The notes below the pieces were generated by a model. It was not told the origin of the DNA and did no database searches. It was given only the letters and a program-made list of their open reading frames with translations. A program made the position numbers and the translations under genes. DNA of 64,000 bases from Membranipora membranacea (taxonomy: Eukaryota; Bryozoa; Gymnolaemata; Cheilostomatida; Membraniporidae): NCBI GenBank assembly GCA_914767715.1, contig OU612066.1, positions 31,036,283 to 31,100,282 of the forward strand, read 5' to 3'. Shown piece after piece: positions 27,236-39,287 of the stretch (positions are counted from its first letter, which is position 1; every line of letters begins with the position of its first letter).

Positions 27236-28320
27236 AAGATTCTCTTAAGCTGTGGTCTCCATTGTTTTGCCACACATTCATTTCCTTCTTAGAGGCGGGC
27301 AATCCGGTGGTATCCTGGTATAAACACCTACCACAGAGATAACACCACATAACATTATTTTTGTACTCTGATCCAATTGCAAGTATTTCATAATTAACTT
27401 TCCCATTCTTAGTTTATAGAACGTTACTAAATTCAGAATACATGTTGTTCCAACCAATAGCAAAGATCAATTTGGGACTTAAAAATTGGTAAATATATAA
27501 TGACTGTTTAGTTTTGTATGGTGATAATGTAAACTTATAAAGTTTATTCATGCTGCATACCATGCAGCTTCCACTGCATTAAACTTTAAAACAGGGTTTT
27601 TCACTGGTTGCATTCCAAAGAAATGAAATGGAAATAAGAGGGGCTCAAACAATTAATCAACAAACTCCAAATGGCACCTCGGCAGTGACTAGTAACTGCC
27701 CTTACCAACTGCACCATCTTACCATCCAAAACAGAATTGGTTGATTTTTATGAGTTAAAAAATGACCATGCTGTGGGAATATAGTTATTAAAATTTTCTT
27801 CATACGTCATCCCGAATTTCTATGTAAGATATATTTGTTCCCTTTTATTTTTCTCAAAAAAAGACTTAGGTTCATTTTTCAACATTAAAACTAAATGGCA
27901 GTATTGTGTCTGATACCTTGTCATGGTAGGGTACTCCATGTATCAAAATATTTGCAAAAAATGTATCTTTAATGCAAACTTTCTAGTCGTTTTGTCACAA
28001 CTATCGAAGGGTTTAGGATCGTCTAAATCCAGCAAACAAAGGCTTCTATTACGCACTAACACTTCAGTTTAGCTGATTACGTGAAGGATTATCCCAGAGT
28101 TCATCTAGAGTTTTTTATGACCGGTAAATTCTTGTATTCACTATTTTGAATGGTTCACAAAACTTTGTATACCGCAGGTATCAGCGGAGTTGTTCTTAAG
28201 CTGTGGTTTCCATTGTTTTGCCATATATTCATTTCCTTCTTGTAGACAGTTAATCAAGTGGCATCCTGGTATTTCCACCTGCCCCTGTGATTACGCATAA
28301 TATCAGATTTTTTTTGTTCA
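27236..28320. repeat. Two copies of a dispersed repeat
   Basis: The block TTAAGCTGTGGTTTCCATTG, followed by TTTGCCA, TTCATTTCCTTCTT and a GGTATCCTGGTAT segment, occurs at about 27244-27345 and 28196-28290. The second copy is preceded at about 28040 by CTTCTATTACGCAC. Related copies lie near 43245, 48636 and 53600. Confidence 0.55.
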
Positions 28321-29184
28321 GATCCAAATTGAAGGTGTTTGATGTCCCTTTAGATTTCTAGTTATTATCACGATAGATAAAAAACAAACAACAGGGAGTG
28401 ATCAGGTGCATGACCTCTGCCTCGTCCCGTGAGTTCTTCCTAAAAAAATTTAATCAAATCCCTGAACGGCAACCCCGGGCCATCTTTCAGCCTAGTTGAC
28501 ATCCGACTACCTCAACCATGCCCATTTGGTGGTTGATGTTCCACTCTGTAACCCACTCGCCACCATTTCATGTCCACTAGCCTAGTATCTACCTTAGCTT
28601 TACCTAATATGACTGTCTTATGATAAAAATCCATCTAGAGGCAACTAGTTTGTGTCATAGATTTTGATCACTCACAAATGTTTCATTAATTGGGTTTTTC
28701 AACAGTAAAATTAAACTGTGGTTGATGTCTTACTGCCAAATAAAAGGAGGTTTTTCGTCTGAAAGTTTTTAATATATTCAAAGACTATGTTGACAAAACA
28801 AATACCCGAGCAAAGATTAGATAACTGGCAAAACAACCTAACTGCAAATTGCAAAAGGCGTATTGTTTTGGATTAAATTTATGACTCAGACCTTAATGGT
28901 TGTTTGTGTTTGTGGTGATGGAGGTGGTTCGTAATCATTCAAGATGGCGTTTAAAATTTAGCATCAAATAAATTCAATGTAATATATTTCTCACCTATGT
29001 ATATTTGCCTTTTGTTCCACTAAATCCGGTTGTGCTATGTTTCTAATGAACATATCTGAAACAACATCAAACAATGAGCTTTGTTGCTAAATGTTGGCAC
29101 TCCGTACATATTTTAACGACCCATTATTCCAGTTTGGACCTACCAAATTAACCTGAGTTAGTTTGCTCTAATTTAACATTTAAT

Positions 29185-32100
29185 ATGGCAGCCTTTTACT
29201 ACTGGATCCATTTAGGAGTTCTTCTTTGGCTTTTGTATTTGGGTAAGATTATTTCCATTAATATGGTTTGTTCCACAAATTGTTTTTGTGTTTTGACTTG
29301 TAGATTTCGGTTATTGATTGATGCTTTCAATTGATCCTGTTCAACCATAGGTGATAAGGGCTTTGGAAGCAGAGACCTTTTTGCTTCAGTTATAGTTGAT
29401 AGCTAAAATACATGATCAGATTGGTACGGTTGGATTATGACACTTGAGTGCAGACTGTTTAATAGCTAAGGGTGATGTATCTGAAGAAAAAAATTCAACC
29501 TTGGTACATCAGGGAAATATATCTGAGACTAAGTTTCAACCTTGTTGATTGATGTTGCGTCATACATTAAAAGCATTAATGGATGTACCCTTCTTTAATC
29601 ATTTTGTTTCATCCGATTAAATAACCATCTTTATTTTCCTAGATCTAAGAAAATTTTACTAAATCCAGTAGCCCGGACAAGACTGATAGATCAACTCTTA
29701 GTATATGTCTACAGCTTTGATTGAAATTATGATAGTACAGAATCATTTCTCATTGAAATTAATACCCTATTGCAGTAAGGGCAGATACCGATCATTGTCC
29801 ACAGCTGAGACTGATGCAAGCTAAAGTTTCGAACAATAAACCTATGCGACAGGCAGAAACAAGAAGAATGGTTACAATTAACAAGCAGACGAAGGAGGTT
29901 CTGGTTCTTGAACATGAGGGTTAAGATAATAATAAATCCCGTTTTATAGTTGATAACATAACTTTGTACATTTATAGTCAGCTTGATGTGAACACTAATG
30001 AAAATTATTTGGTTTATTTTATTTCGTATTGGGACCTTCATTTCCAAGGAGTTCAACATTTATATTTAAATTGCTTGCATTGTTGACGGTTACCTGGGAG
30101 GGCTGCAATAAATGCTTTCGCACCACAATCTGTCAAATAAAAACTTATTTGATGTAGAAAGGAGATTACAATGGGATCTGTACTCTGAGCAAACAGCCGA
30201 ATACGACGTCTATATGATTGATGGGCAATCAGATATAAGAAGGTTCTTTATCATGCACATTTATGAGGATTTCAGGAGAGGAGATGGACGGTGGGCAGAA
30301 AGATCTATAGGTCAGCTGACTGTTGCTCAAGATGGCAGTATGATTATTGGATCGGTATGTATGTATTTTTTGGTAATATTATGATAGAAGTATGATGCAA
30401 GCATGATTGGTATTTAGCATTGAAATATTGCGGTAAACTTAGTGAATATAGGCCAGAAGCAGCCTAGCTCTAAGTGCTCTAAAAAAAAATGGCACGGACA
30501 ATTTTTGATGGCAGGAAAAAAACAAGTGTTTCTAGGGTAAAAAAGTGTGCTGAATCCAAAAATGAGGGTGTACCCGGTTGTAGCGGTCATCGTCAGCGGC
30601 AGCGTGGCAGTATATGGCAGCATATCACAAATTTTCAATAAATCGAATTTAGTTAGCAAAGATTGTAGTGTTTGTTACGGCCAACAGAGAACAAGAATAT
30701 ATATGTTTCTAGGGTAAAAAAGCATGCTGAATCCAAAAATGAGGGTGTACCCGGTTGTAATGGTCATTGTCAGCGGCAGCGCGGCAGCATATGCCACATC
30801 GTTTACAAATTCTCATTTAGTTAGTTAAAATTGTAGTGTTTGATACAGTCAACGGTCAACAGAGAACAAGAATAATATGTTTCAAGGGTAAAAAAGTGTG
30901 CTGAATCCAAAAGTGAGGGTGTACCTGGTTGTAGGGATCATCATCAGCGGCAGCGTGGCAGTATATGGCAGCATGTCCCAAAATTTTCAACAAAGCGCTT
31001 TTAGTTAGTGAATATTTTAGTGTGTGATACAGCCAACAGAGAACAAGAATATATATGTTTTTAGGGTAAACAAGGGTGCTGAATTCAAAAATGAGGGTGT
31101 ACCCAGTTGTATCAGTCATTGTCAGCGTGGCAGCAAATCCAACTTTTTTTTACAAATTCGCTTCTACTTAGTGAAAATTGTGGCATTTGATACAGTCAAC
31201 GGTCAACAGAGAACAATATTAATATGTTTCCAGTGTAAAAAAGTGTGCTGAATCCAAAAATGAGGGTGTTCCCGATTATAGTGGTCATCATCAGCGGCAG
31301 CGTGGCAGTATATGGCAGCATATCCCAAATTATTCAATAAAGAGCTGTAAGTTAGTGAAGATTTTAGTGTTCGATACAGCCAACAGAGAACAAGAATATA
31401 AATGTTTCTAGGTTAAAAAAGGATGCTGAATCAACAAATAAGGGTGTACCCGGTTGTATCAGTCATTGTCAGCGGCAGCATCTCACAAATCTTTCACAAA
31501 ATCACATTTAGTTAGTGAAAATTGTAGTATTTGTTACAGTCAACAAGAACTTTTGTTATTTGGTCACTCATTTTCCTCATCCTCATCATCCTCGTCACTG
31601 CCAGCCTCCTCCTCCTCATCAAGACTGTTCTCACAACTCTTGCACATGCAGAGGGGTGTGCATTTCATATTGGCTTTGTTGCAGGAGCATCTTCCGCCAA
31701 GACAATTGCTCACTTCGCATTTGCAGTTGTTGAGCTGGAGAAGCTCTGGTGGCGCTGAGGGCTTTGTCAGCCACTGTATGGATAGTTTGTTGTTATGTAA
31801 TAACCAACCATGGTCTTGAGGTGGTGGCAGTTCAGTCATTGGTATCAAACACAGCCTCCAAACTCCTGCCTGGTAGTTGGCTCTTTTAGTGTGCTGAGCC
31901 ATTGAGTCGTCGTTTTGGGCAGACTCTTTTCCAGAGGAGTAGTTGTCATATGTTGTCATATACTAGCATTGTGAAGTTCTTTTGAAGAAATCCTGCTGGT
32001 AGACTGAAAGCTGTATTTGCACCTTGCTTCAAAGCAGGTGCTGTTTCGAGCCTAATAATTGAGACATAGCTGCAAGAATGACCAAATCCATGAATAAGTT

Positions 32101-35100
32101 TGGCTAGCAATTTAGACCCTGTCATATGCCTCACTGCTAGGCCGATGGCTTAAGACTTAGGAGTAACAGCAGCACCTTTGGAGCTTAGTTGTACAATGTC
32201 TTGGGCTAAGCTGAGAATTTTTAGGCGAACAGAGGCGTCCAAATTATAGTAGGTGTTCCAGTCACAGACCACATCAGCATGACCTGTCATCATAGCTAGA
32301 AAATTAAATATTGGTGGCGGAACAAATTCGACACAGGCCTCAGCGTTAAGGTTGTCTGCAGTAGGTGGCCAGGGGATCTTGACTTTTTTGGTTTGATCTA
32401 TATACAAACGGAGTGACATTGCTGCCTGATTGAGTTGATATTGATAGGATTGGGTCACACTATTGAAAGGGATTTCCTCATCACATGAGCTGGCAGTGTC
32501 GACCTTGCTCAAGAGGCTGGATGTGTTTGTGAGTACTGATGTATCAGTCACTAAATCAGTCAAAACTGCATTGCTGCTCGTCACTATATCACCATGAGAG
32601 GGATCAGAGGCTTGATGAAAACTAAGGAGGCCTTTAAACTCTCTCTTCAGGTGGTAGACAAAAGCTTTTCGGCTGTAAAAAGATGATAGTATTGTCTGAA
32701 AGCACAATACATGTTAGTCCGAGGAAGAAAAAGATTTTGACATAACTTGTTATATTTTTTGAATTAATCCTAATCTATCAATGCATTTGAGTGTTCTCAA
32801 AACGGCAGGTTGATAATGCTTGCACAATGCAACTTCAACCTGGAAACCCCAGTCTCGCAAGTTTTTATCGCCCTGATCTCACTGGGAATTCCAGGAAATT
32901 GCATTGTGGGATACTAGTATATATAAATATATATCATAGTCTTACCTGGTCTCATCTTCTCTGTTATCTCTACGTAGTTCATTATATAAGCCAAGTTAAT
33001 CAGATACGGTGTAAGAACCCTTCTCGCGCTCTATCTTTGAGCTAACCAGGTCCTCAAGTTGTCGCCATGATGCAGATCTCACAAAGCGAACTTTTGATTT
33101 AGATCTAAAACAATTGGTATAACAATTGTTTTAGATCTAAATAAGAACTCACCTCTACGCCCAAGTGAACTTGTTAACAATTTTCAAAGAGGGACAGCAT
33201 AGCAATGTAACACACATAATGTTGAGCCAGACAAATGACAATGATAAGTGGCAAACAGATTTTATAGTTTTTACCTGAGCTGGTTCGTAACAGTTACGAT
33301 ATCATTTTTGTGGCATGCACGATGATATCTCATTTCACGGGCAACAGGATATCCTAACTGAAAACTTGACAACAGCTTTGTGTCATTCTTGGCTTCTGCG
33401 GCAGGAAGTAAACCCCCTAAATAGAAGGATAATATTCTTGAAAGCAGGCTCTCTCACTGATATATCATTGTTCTCCAGATAGTTATGATTGATGCAGCTT
33501 AGATCATACAACACATGTAATTGAAAAAGTTCCCTCAATTAATCAACAATTCAACCCTACAGAGTCTGCAGAAGGCAGAATAAAACCTGAGATTATGGTG
33601 TAGCAGTTTATTGTACTTACCAGCATCTAAAGTCTCAGCTCTAGAGGTCGGTAGTTTCTTGCTGTTTTTGTACTTCTCCTTATTACATATGACACATGTA
33701 GAAGAGAATGTCTGAGGCTTACTAGTACTCGGTTCTGAAGACCTGAGTTTCTTTGGGCTCGGGAAAAACAGGATATTATTAGAGCAGGGTTAATGAGTAG
33801 CAATTACAAGGGTCAATCAATCAAGACTGAAAAAAATTGAAGGCATCTCAGATTTTCCAACCATGATTTAATTCAGTGTTGTGATCAATCTGTGATAAAT
33901 AATAGAGTTCCATCAAGGAGTAAAAGTCTTTTACTCCTTGATAGAAGTCTCTTATTTATCACAGAATGATCTTCTTGGCCCAAACACTATCTCTGACTGA
34001 GAGCAACGTCACACAAAGTTTCATATCGGTTCAAACAAAGCCACACAAGGTGGTCTTCCATACAGCACCGTGGTCATCAATAATTAATACCTTGAGAGTA
34101 AATCCTGAATCATGAGCATGTTCTATGCATACCTTTCTCTTCATGGCACTTTCTTTGGCTCTTTCTAGCTTGGATTCAGAAAATCTGAACATACAAAGAC
34201 GATGGTATTTATAGTTACTACATTCATCCATTGTTGTCATTGTAATCATTGTCAATAAATTTTTGGCAATGAAGCATTCCGGCTCTTTCCCAGTTTTCAC
34301 CCACTCTTTAGCCACATATTTGAGTTCAGTAAGCTTTGAGGCTGACAAAACAACACTCTCGGCTGCTTCATCTACTTTCTCAAAGTGAATAATACACTCC
34401 ACAATGTTAGTCAAAGTGATACCGTCATTTTGTTAGACATGTTCATGCTTCCTTGTATTATGTCATCTGCTAAAGCATGAGAGTTAAATTTAACAAAGGC
34501 TGGGCGTAAGTCAATAGCACCGTACAAAGATGCATTATTAATATTTGCTATGTCAATGCCAAATTCAAGTTGATGTGACGGAAAACATTGAAAATGACCC
34601 AGAATGAAAATGACCTGAGTATGAAAACAACCTTAAGTTGACCTTGACATATATATAAAATGGTGCAAGGAGATTAAATCAGTCTATAACCGGAAATGAA
34701 AATGACCCAGCCAATCAGACACCTACATGAAAATGACCCAACCAATCAGACACCTACATGAAATGATCCAACCAATCACACCCATATATGAAAATGACCC
34801 AACCAATCCTTGAAGGTATTCATAGTTAAAGGTAAAGCGAGGAATATTTACACAGCCTTGGGAGGCTGTTTAGGGTGGGGTTACAAACCCCCTACACAAG
34901 AGAGTTAGCCTAGGTTAGTTACACACATGTATCAGTTTCACTTTGGTAACAGCTGCTATTATGTTGACTCTTGATCAATGAACATCTTCATTGATTTTAT
35001 GGTGGACATACAGTATCGTTTTTATGATAAAATATACATAGTAAGAATACACCACACATTTTGCTGTCTATAACATAGCAGCATTTTGGATATCTTAGAT

Positions 35101-38100
35101 ATTTTCAGCAGCTCAAAAGTCAAAACAAAATCTGAATTCCTAACTTTTTGATGACTATTCATAATTCTCTAAACATATTGACTTCAACATTAGCACTGAG
35201 TAGCATATATATTTTTTGCGTGTTATTGCAGGTGATATTACTGGGGCAAGGCTATCCGATTGCTGTAATATCTTTGACAGTCATGTGGCTCGTCACATAC
35301 TCTAATTTTCTAGCGATGATGGCAACAGAAAGCGATAAATAGCTGTGCAGAGTTTAGTTACATTTTGCACATGGTGTCATGTTGTGTGCATTTGTCACTG
35401 TTGTCCTCAACCAAGCAAATGATTACTCCAATTCAGTCATCAAACATTGGCAACCACAAAGGTCATTTACTGACTAAATGTGATGTTATAGCTGATATCG
35501 AGCATTGTTCTCAGCTCTCTACGATTACACTCTGATGACTAATCAACGTAAGACCCTCTCTCTCAGATATATACATGATAAATGTCACTTTACAAATGAA
35601 TTTGTGATAGATTGTCAATCCGGACGCTACTGCACAACATATGATAAGGACTATAGAAGCGCTTCGAACAGCAATAGTATTTTGCGTTATGTAATTTATT
35701 ATTTAATTATGATTTCTTTTTCAATGCTTCTTGGTTTTTTAGTTTGAAATTTTGATTTTAAATATGATATTCAACACCGATCAATTCAAGGAGCAAATAT
35801 GACCATTGTATTTTTAAACAAAAGCAAAAAAAGAAGCAATAAGAAAAAAGGTATTGATGTAGTTAGGTGTATTTATAAAAAAGGCTTTTTCCGCAAAGAG
35901 CTGTGTTGAATTAAGGGAGGGCCGGGGTTTTGTGATGTGACAGGGTTTGAATGTAGGTAATGGTGAAATGGATGGCTGGTGTGCTCTGCTACATTATGGA
36001 CATAGTTTATTCTCGAACACTGCCAAAAGACAGCCACTAAGATTATTTATACTGATATTGAATGTTATGAAGAACGGTTATCACTTCTTAACTTGACTAC
36101 TGTCAATGAATTTTTATTTTCTATGTCACAAAATTATTTTAAAAAGATTAGCAACAATCCGAGCCATCGATTTTTTAGTCGTGTAAGATTCAACACTTGT
36201 AGAACATCCTCTTGCAGACCTATGATTAATAGAGCTGAAAAGTGTAGGACTGAGAAGAGAAAGAACAGCTTTATCAGTTTCTTATGAGACACAACAACTC
36301 ATAAGCCTAATGTGATGGTTATTGCAATGATGGATGGTTCAAAATACACATACAATAGAATACAATAGTTGGGGCATCAAATGTTCTGTTAAATTCAATG
36401 CCGCAAGCCGCTCATCATGACATTCTACATATATGGCAAGATTTACGGACAACACTTAAGGCATAATTTCTCAAGCCCTTCTAGTCTCTCCTTGTCCCCT
36501 TTTGACAAGTATGGAAACCAACTTGGAGCCGCGTATGAGTTCACTGACAGAATCCTCGATCTATAGAATGTGATCAGACTAGATGTGGAGACGCCAACTT
36601 CCCTAAGCCCGGTGATGGCGTCCACAGCTGGCCTTCACTTGATTTATCAACACAGAATCAACTTGTTTTGGTTTGGTTATTATAACAATCAACGGGCGAT
36701 AAGTTTGGATTGGTACATGAAAATGTTGTTGTGCATGGGAAAGTATTCCAGACACACAATACATATTTATTTATTAATTATACACATACATATGCAAGGG
36801 CAAGGGTTGAGTTCATTTTGATTTAACCTATGATTAAATTACAACAAGAAAAAGGATGTGATCTCTGCTAAAAAAAATTCTGGCTGTCAATAGTAGTGTC
36901 AAATAGGTGTCACCACATATTTTGAATCTTCTAACAGAAAAATGACAATTCTTGAATTGGTGAACTAGTAGGCAGGCAGGAGTGGGGGTCCATAACCCCA
37001 CCCCAGATAGCCTACCATCATTGAACTAAAGGTTTAGTTCATTGCTACCATAGCTATGTATATATTCCATACTTTACCTTTAACTATGACAAAAGTTAAA
37101 TACTATGTTGTAACACCTCCAGGGATTGGTTGGGTTATTTTCATATATGGGTGTGATTGGTTGGGTCATTTTCATATAGGTGTCTGATTGGTTGGGTCAT
37201 TTTCATTTCCGGTTATAGACTTTTTGTGACCTGCCAATATCGGAATGAGTCGGACAACTTAAGATGACCCTGACCTCGGGTCATTTTCATTATGCAGGTC
37301 ATTTTCCTTCCAGGTCATTTTCATCTCAGGTCATTTTCATTCTGGGTCATTTTCATAGTGATTCGATGTGACTGAGTATTTTATAAATAGATTTCTTTAT
37401 TATCACACTGATGATTGGTCCTCTATACAAGTAGGTCAGCTTGAGGATTTATGTTCTCTTCATTTAAATTGAAAACGAATTGCCATTTATTTTCAAAATA
37501 TGACCACTACAACTGGGTACACCCGGTGAATTTTACAGAACATATATTGATGTAGTATAAAAAGTGATCAGAATCCTGCCATCAAATATTGTCCGTGCCA
37601 TAACAACTTAGGCTATAGCTGCTTCTGGCCTAATACAACCAATTGGTTCCTATCTCATCATGCTATAATTCAACATCGAGTCGACTCATTAGCGAACCTT
37701 CACATAGGCTACAGCAGCTGACTCATGCTTATTCGATCAGAGATCTTATTGGACCATACTACATACGAATACTATGATAGTTAACATGCTGTTGCAACTT
37801 GCAGCGGAATGAATAAAATTGTTTGATGATGTTGACAAAGGCCTTACATAAGGATCTGATATGTGGCTATGAAATTGTATGGCTGAAACATAAATTATAA
37901 TGAAGTTAACTGATATTTACGATAGCAGCACCAGTTTAAAGTATCTAAATGAGTCTTTTGACAAATCCTCCTGGATCATCTGATCGGAAAGCGAACTGAT
38001 ACAGCTCTATCGTTTATCAACTCATTCACAAATATGCATTCACTTTTTAGCCAAGCTTGAGAGAACCGCTAGAGACTGTGACAATGTGTGATAGGAATGT

Positions 38101-38504
38101 CTTCCAGATTGTGAGAACTGGCCGTACCGATCTTTACCCTCCTAATGTTGGATTTAATGGATATCAAGTTCAATATTTTTTGGCTTTCAAATATTTCGGT
38201 AAGTTATGAGAGCTAAATTTGATTTGTGTAATCAGCTTCATTCCGACGCCTTCAGCCTTCAGATTATTTTTTCCAAAAGGGATACATTATATGTTTATTA
38301 TTCCTTGGCGTTTTATCACTAAGTCAATAATTTTTATGTCAAAATACAACTAATCTATTATAATTTATTTACTATATATTATTACAACTATTTGCAGAAA
38401 ATGGTGATAGGAGTATAATATGTGCAGTAAAAAGCAGACATGGTACGACCATGAGGCTTACTCCACTAGGAAAATGCTCCCAGGCAGAATGGATACGTTA
38501 TTAA
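29185..38504 (+). CDS. Secreted protein of unknown family (169 aa, 4 exons)
   Basis: Exons are 29185-29242, 30158-30354, 38051-38198 and 38398-38504, with phases 1, 0 and 1 matching and all introns GT-AG. The first exon encodes a hydrophobic N-terminus (MAAFYYW, then LGVLLWLLYLG), a signal peptide. The rest has no domain I recognise. It is rich in charged and aromatic residues, with three Cys in the last two exons (TMCDRN, IICA, GKCSQ). The stop is followed after only 8 bp by AATAAA (38513-38518), which fits a terminal exon. The 7.7-kb second intron holds a nested transposon. A weaker alternative donor at 38426|GTAAAA would join in phase to the ectodomain exon at 39288, so this may be the secreted form of the membrane protein that follows. 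Confidence 0.6.
30520..31545 (+). repeat. Tandem array of about six 175-bp units
   Basis: The marker GAGGGTGTACCCGGTTGTA recurs at about 30564, 30741, 30915, 31093, 31262 and 31440 (spacing 169-178 bp). Each unit also contains GTCAGCGGCAGC and AACAGAGAACAAGAAT. The array abuts the 3' end of the minus-strand gene at 31564. Confidence 0.85.
33097..33142. repeat. Perfect 20-bp hairpin
   Basis: ATTTAGATCTAAAACAATTG, a 6-nt spacer, then its exact reverse complement. It lies in an intron of the decayed minus-strand gene. Confidence 0.85.
33890..33964. repeat. Long near-perfect hairpin (about 36-bp stem)
   Basis: The left arm starts CTGTGATAAATAATAGAG and the right arm ends with its near-exact inverse. 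The centre ATCAAGGAGTAAAAG/CTTTTACTCCTTGAT is perfect with virtually no loop. It is probably a miniature foldback element or replication-slippage product; a small-RNA precursor is possible but unsupported. Confidence 0.75.
36025..36287 (+). mobile_element. LINE reverse transcriptase 3'-end fragment
   Basis: Open frame with KTATKIIYTDIECYEERLSL, then a basic segment (RVRFNTCRTSSCRP) before the stop. This is the typical extreme C-terminus of CR1/Jockey-like LINE ORF2 proteins. No polymerase core remains. Confidence 0.65.
36443..36640 (-). mobile_element. LINE reverse transcriptase fragment
   Basis: REVGVSTSSLITFYRSRILS, then SYAAPSWFPYLS and KERLEGLEKLCLKC, the connection region after the polymerase domain of a non-LTR retrotransposon. 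It is in opposite orientation to the fragment at 36025. Confidence 0.7.
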
Positions 38505-38512
38505 TAATCTTT

Positions 38513-38518
38513 AATAAA
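38513..38518 (+). terminator. Poly(A) signal AATAAA
   Basis: Canonical hexamer 8 bp after the stop of the secreted reading frame. Confidence 0.5.
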
Positions 38519-39287
38519 GCTTTGTTTTACACTAGCCAGTGCTTTTCCCATCGGAATAAGCAAACTTCATCCCTCCTGAAAATCTAGTTCATGCAGGTAT
38601 TTTTCCATTGTTGTGGTAACCATATCGGTGACCAATCAGAATAGAGTATCCAAATATATACTGTTAATTAGCCATATATGATTACCACATTAATGAAGCA
38701 ACAGAGTTGTAGTACTCATATGGTAAAACACCCTAATTGATGTACTTATCTGGCAATCCTCAATATAAGAGGCAAATTGGAGACAAGAATGTTTTGCTAT
38801 TACATGGTGTTATTTTTGGTTTGTATCAGTATTGGTTTTATCAATTTTACAAAACATGATTTTCTTTTTTATCACACATCATTTTCTACTGCATGCCTGA
38901 TTTGCCAGTAACATTGTACCAAGTTAGTTGATTCACTTGACAAAAAAAAAATTTCTTATAACAGCAAATATAATTGTTTTTTCAAATTACTTCTTTCCCT
39001 GAAAATTAAATATTTATTATTCACGCCAAATTGAATTGTCTTGACACTTTCGCAACTAGGAAAATGTAAAAGCTGACATGACTGGGGGATGGTTGCTCGA
39101 GTTGCTGCTAACCTAATTAATTAAAATGTAAATTGTTCAAGTTGTTCTATTATGCTGCGAGTTACACACTTCTCAAGTTTAGTGAAAACAATCTAAGACG
39201 CTGATGTATACATATATGCTAATATGTTTTATGTTTTATTATGAATCACTGCATTATACTAATGTGGCCATATTTCACCTGTTTCAG

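Larger units (their letters stand above)
31564..34571 (-). pseudogene. Decayed transposon-borne gene with zinc-binding segment and CXC-type Cys motif
   Basis: Minus-strand pieces: 34571-34133 (VECIIHFEKV..., SAMKRK), one ending at 33621 (CVICNKEKY), 33416-33275 (REMRYHRACHKND), and a long last exon 32707-31564. The CxxC and HxxxC pieces suggest zinc binding. The last exon carries FVPPPIFNFLAMMTGHAD, RHMTGSKLL and, near the C-terminus, NCKCEVSNCLGGRCSCN followed by CTPLCMCKSC, a tesmin/CXC-like cysteine array, then an acidic tail. I recall similar uncharacterised, multi-copy proteins from aquatic animals. It is broken: an in-frame TAA near 32156, a 10-bp tandem duplication near 31960 that shifts frame, and a frameshift near 34430. 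The inner element at 34580 cuts off its 5' part. Confidence 0.6.
34580..37364. mobile_element. Inserted TIR element with 8-bp target duplication and subterminal AAAATGACC repeats
   Basis: GATGTGAC flanks it at 34572-34579 and 37365-37372. The ends are imperfect inverted repeats of about 330-380 bp. They are packed with copies of AAAATGACCC and AACCAATCA in opposite orientation at the two ends, and bounded inside by a GGGTGGGGTTA block. An 8-bp duplication fits hAT-like or P-like elements. No transposase frame is seen; the interior holds LINE fragments. It lies within the larger element and splits the minus-strand gene. Confidence 0.75.
30451..37630. mobile_element. Large terminal-inverted-repeat transposon, about 7.2 kb
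   Basis: The left end (from 30451) reads GGCCAGAAGCAGC, then ATGGCACGGACAAT and TTTGATGGCAGGA. The right end, inverted, carries the same blocks up to 37630. Both ends are flanked by TA, a possible target duplication. The left end continues into a satellite-like array and the right end keeps about one monomer. The interior holds a decayed minus-strand gene with a cysteine-rich C-terminus and a second inserted element. Superfamily is uncertain; I recognise no transposase catalytic motif. Confidence 0.6.

Noticed and set aside
35148-35342. Hydrophobic 64-codon frame inside the inserted element
   Set aside because: A lone AT-driven hydrophobic frame with no similarity to transposases and no splice context.
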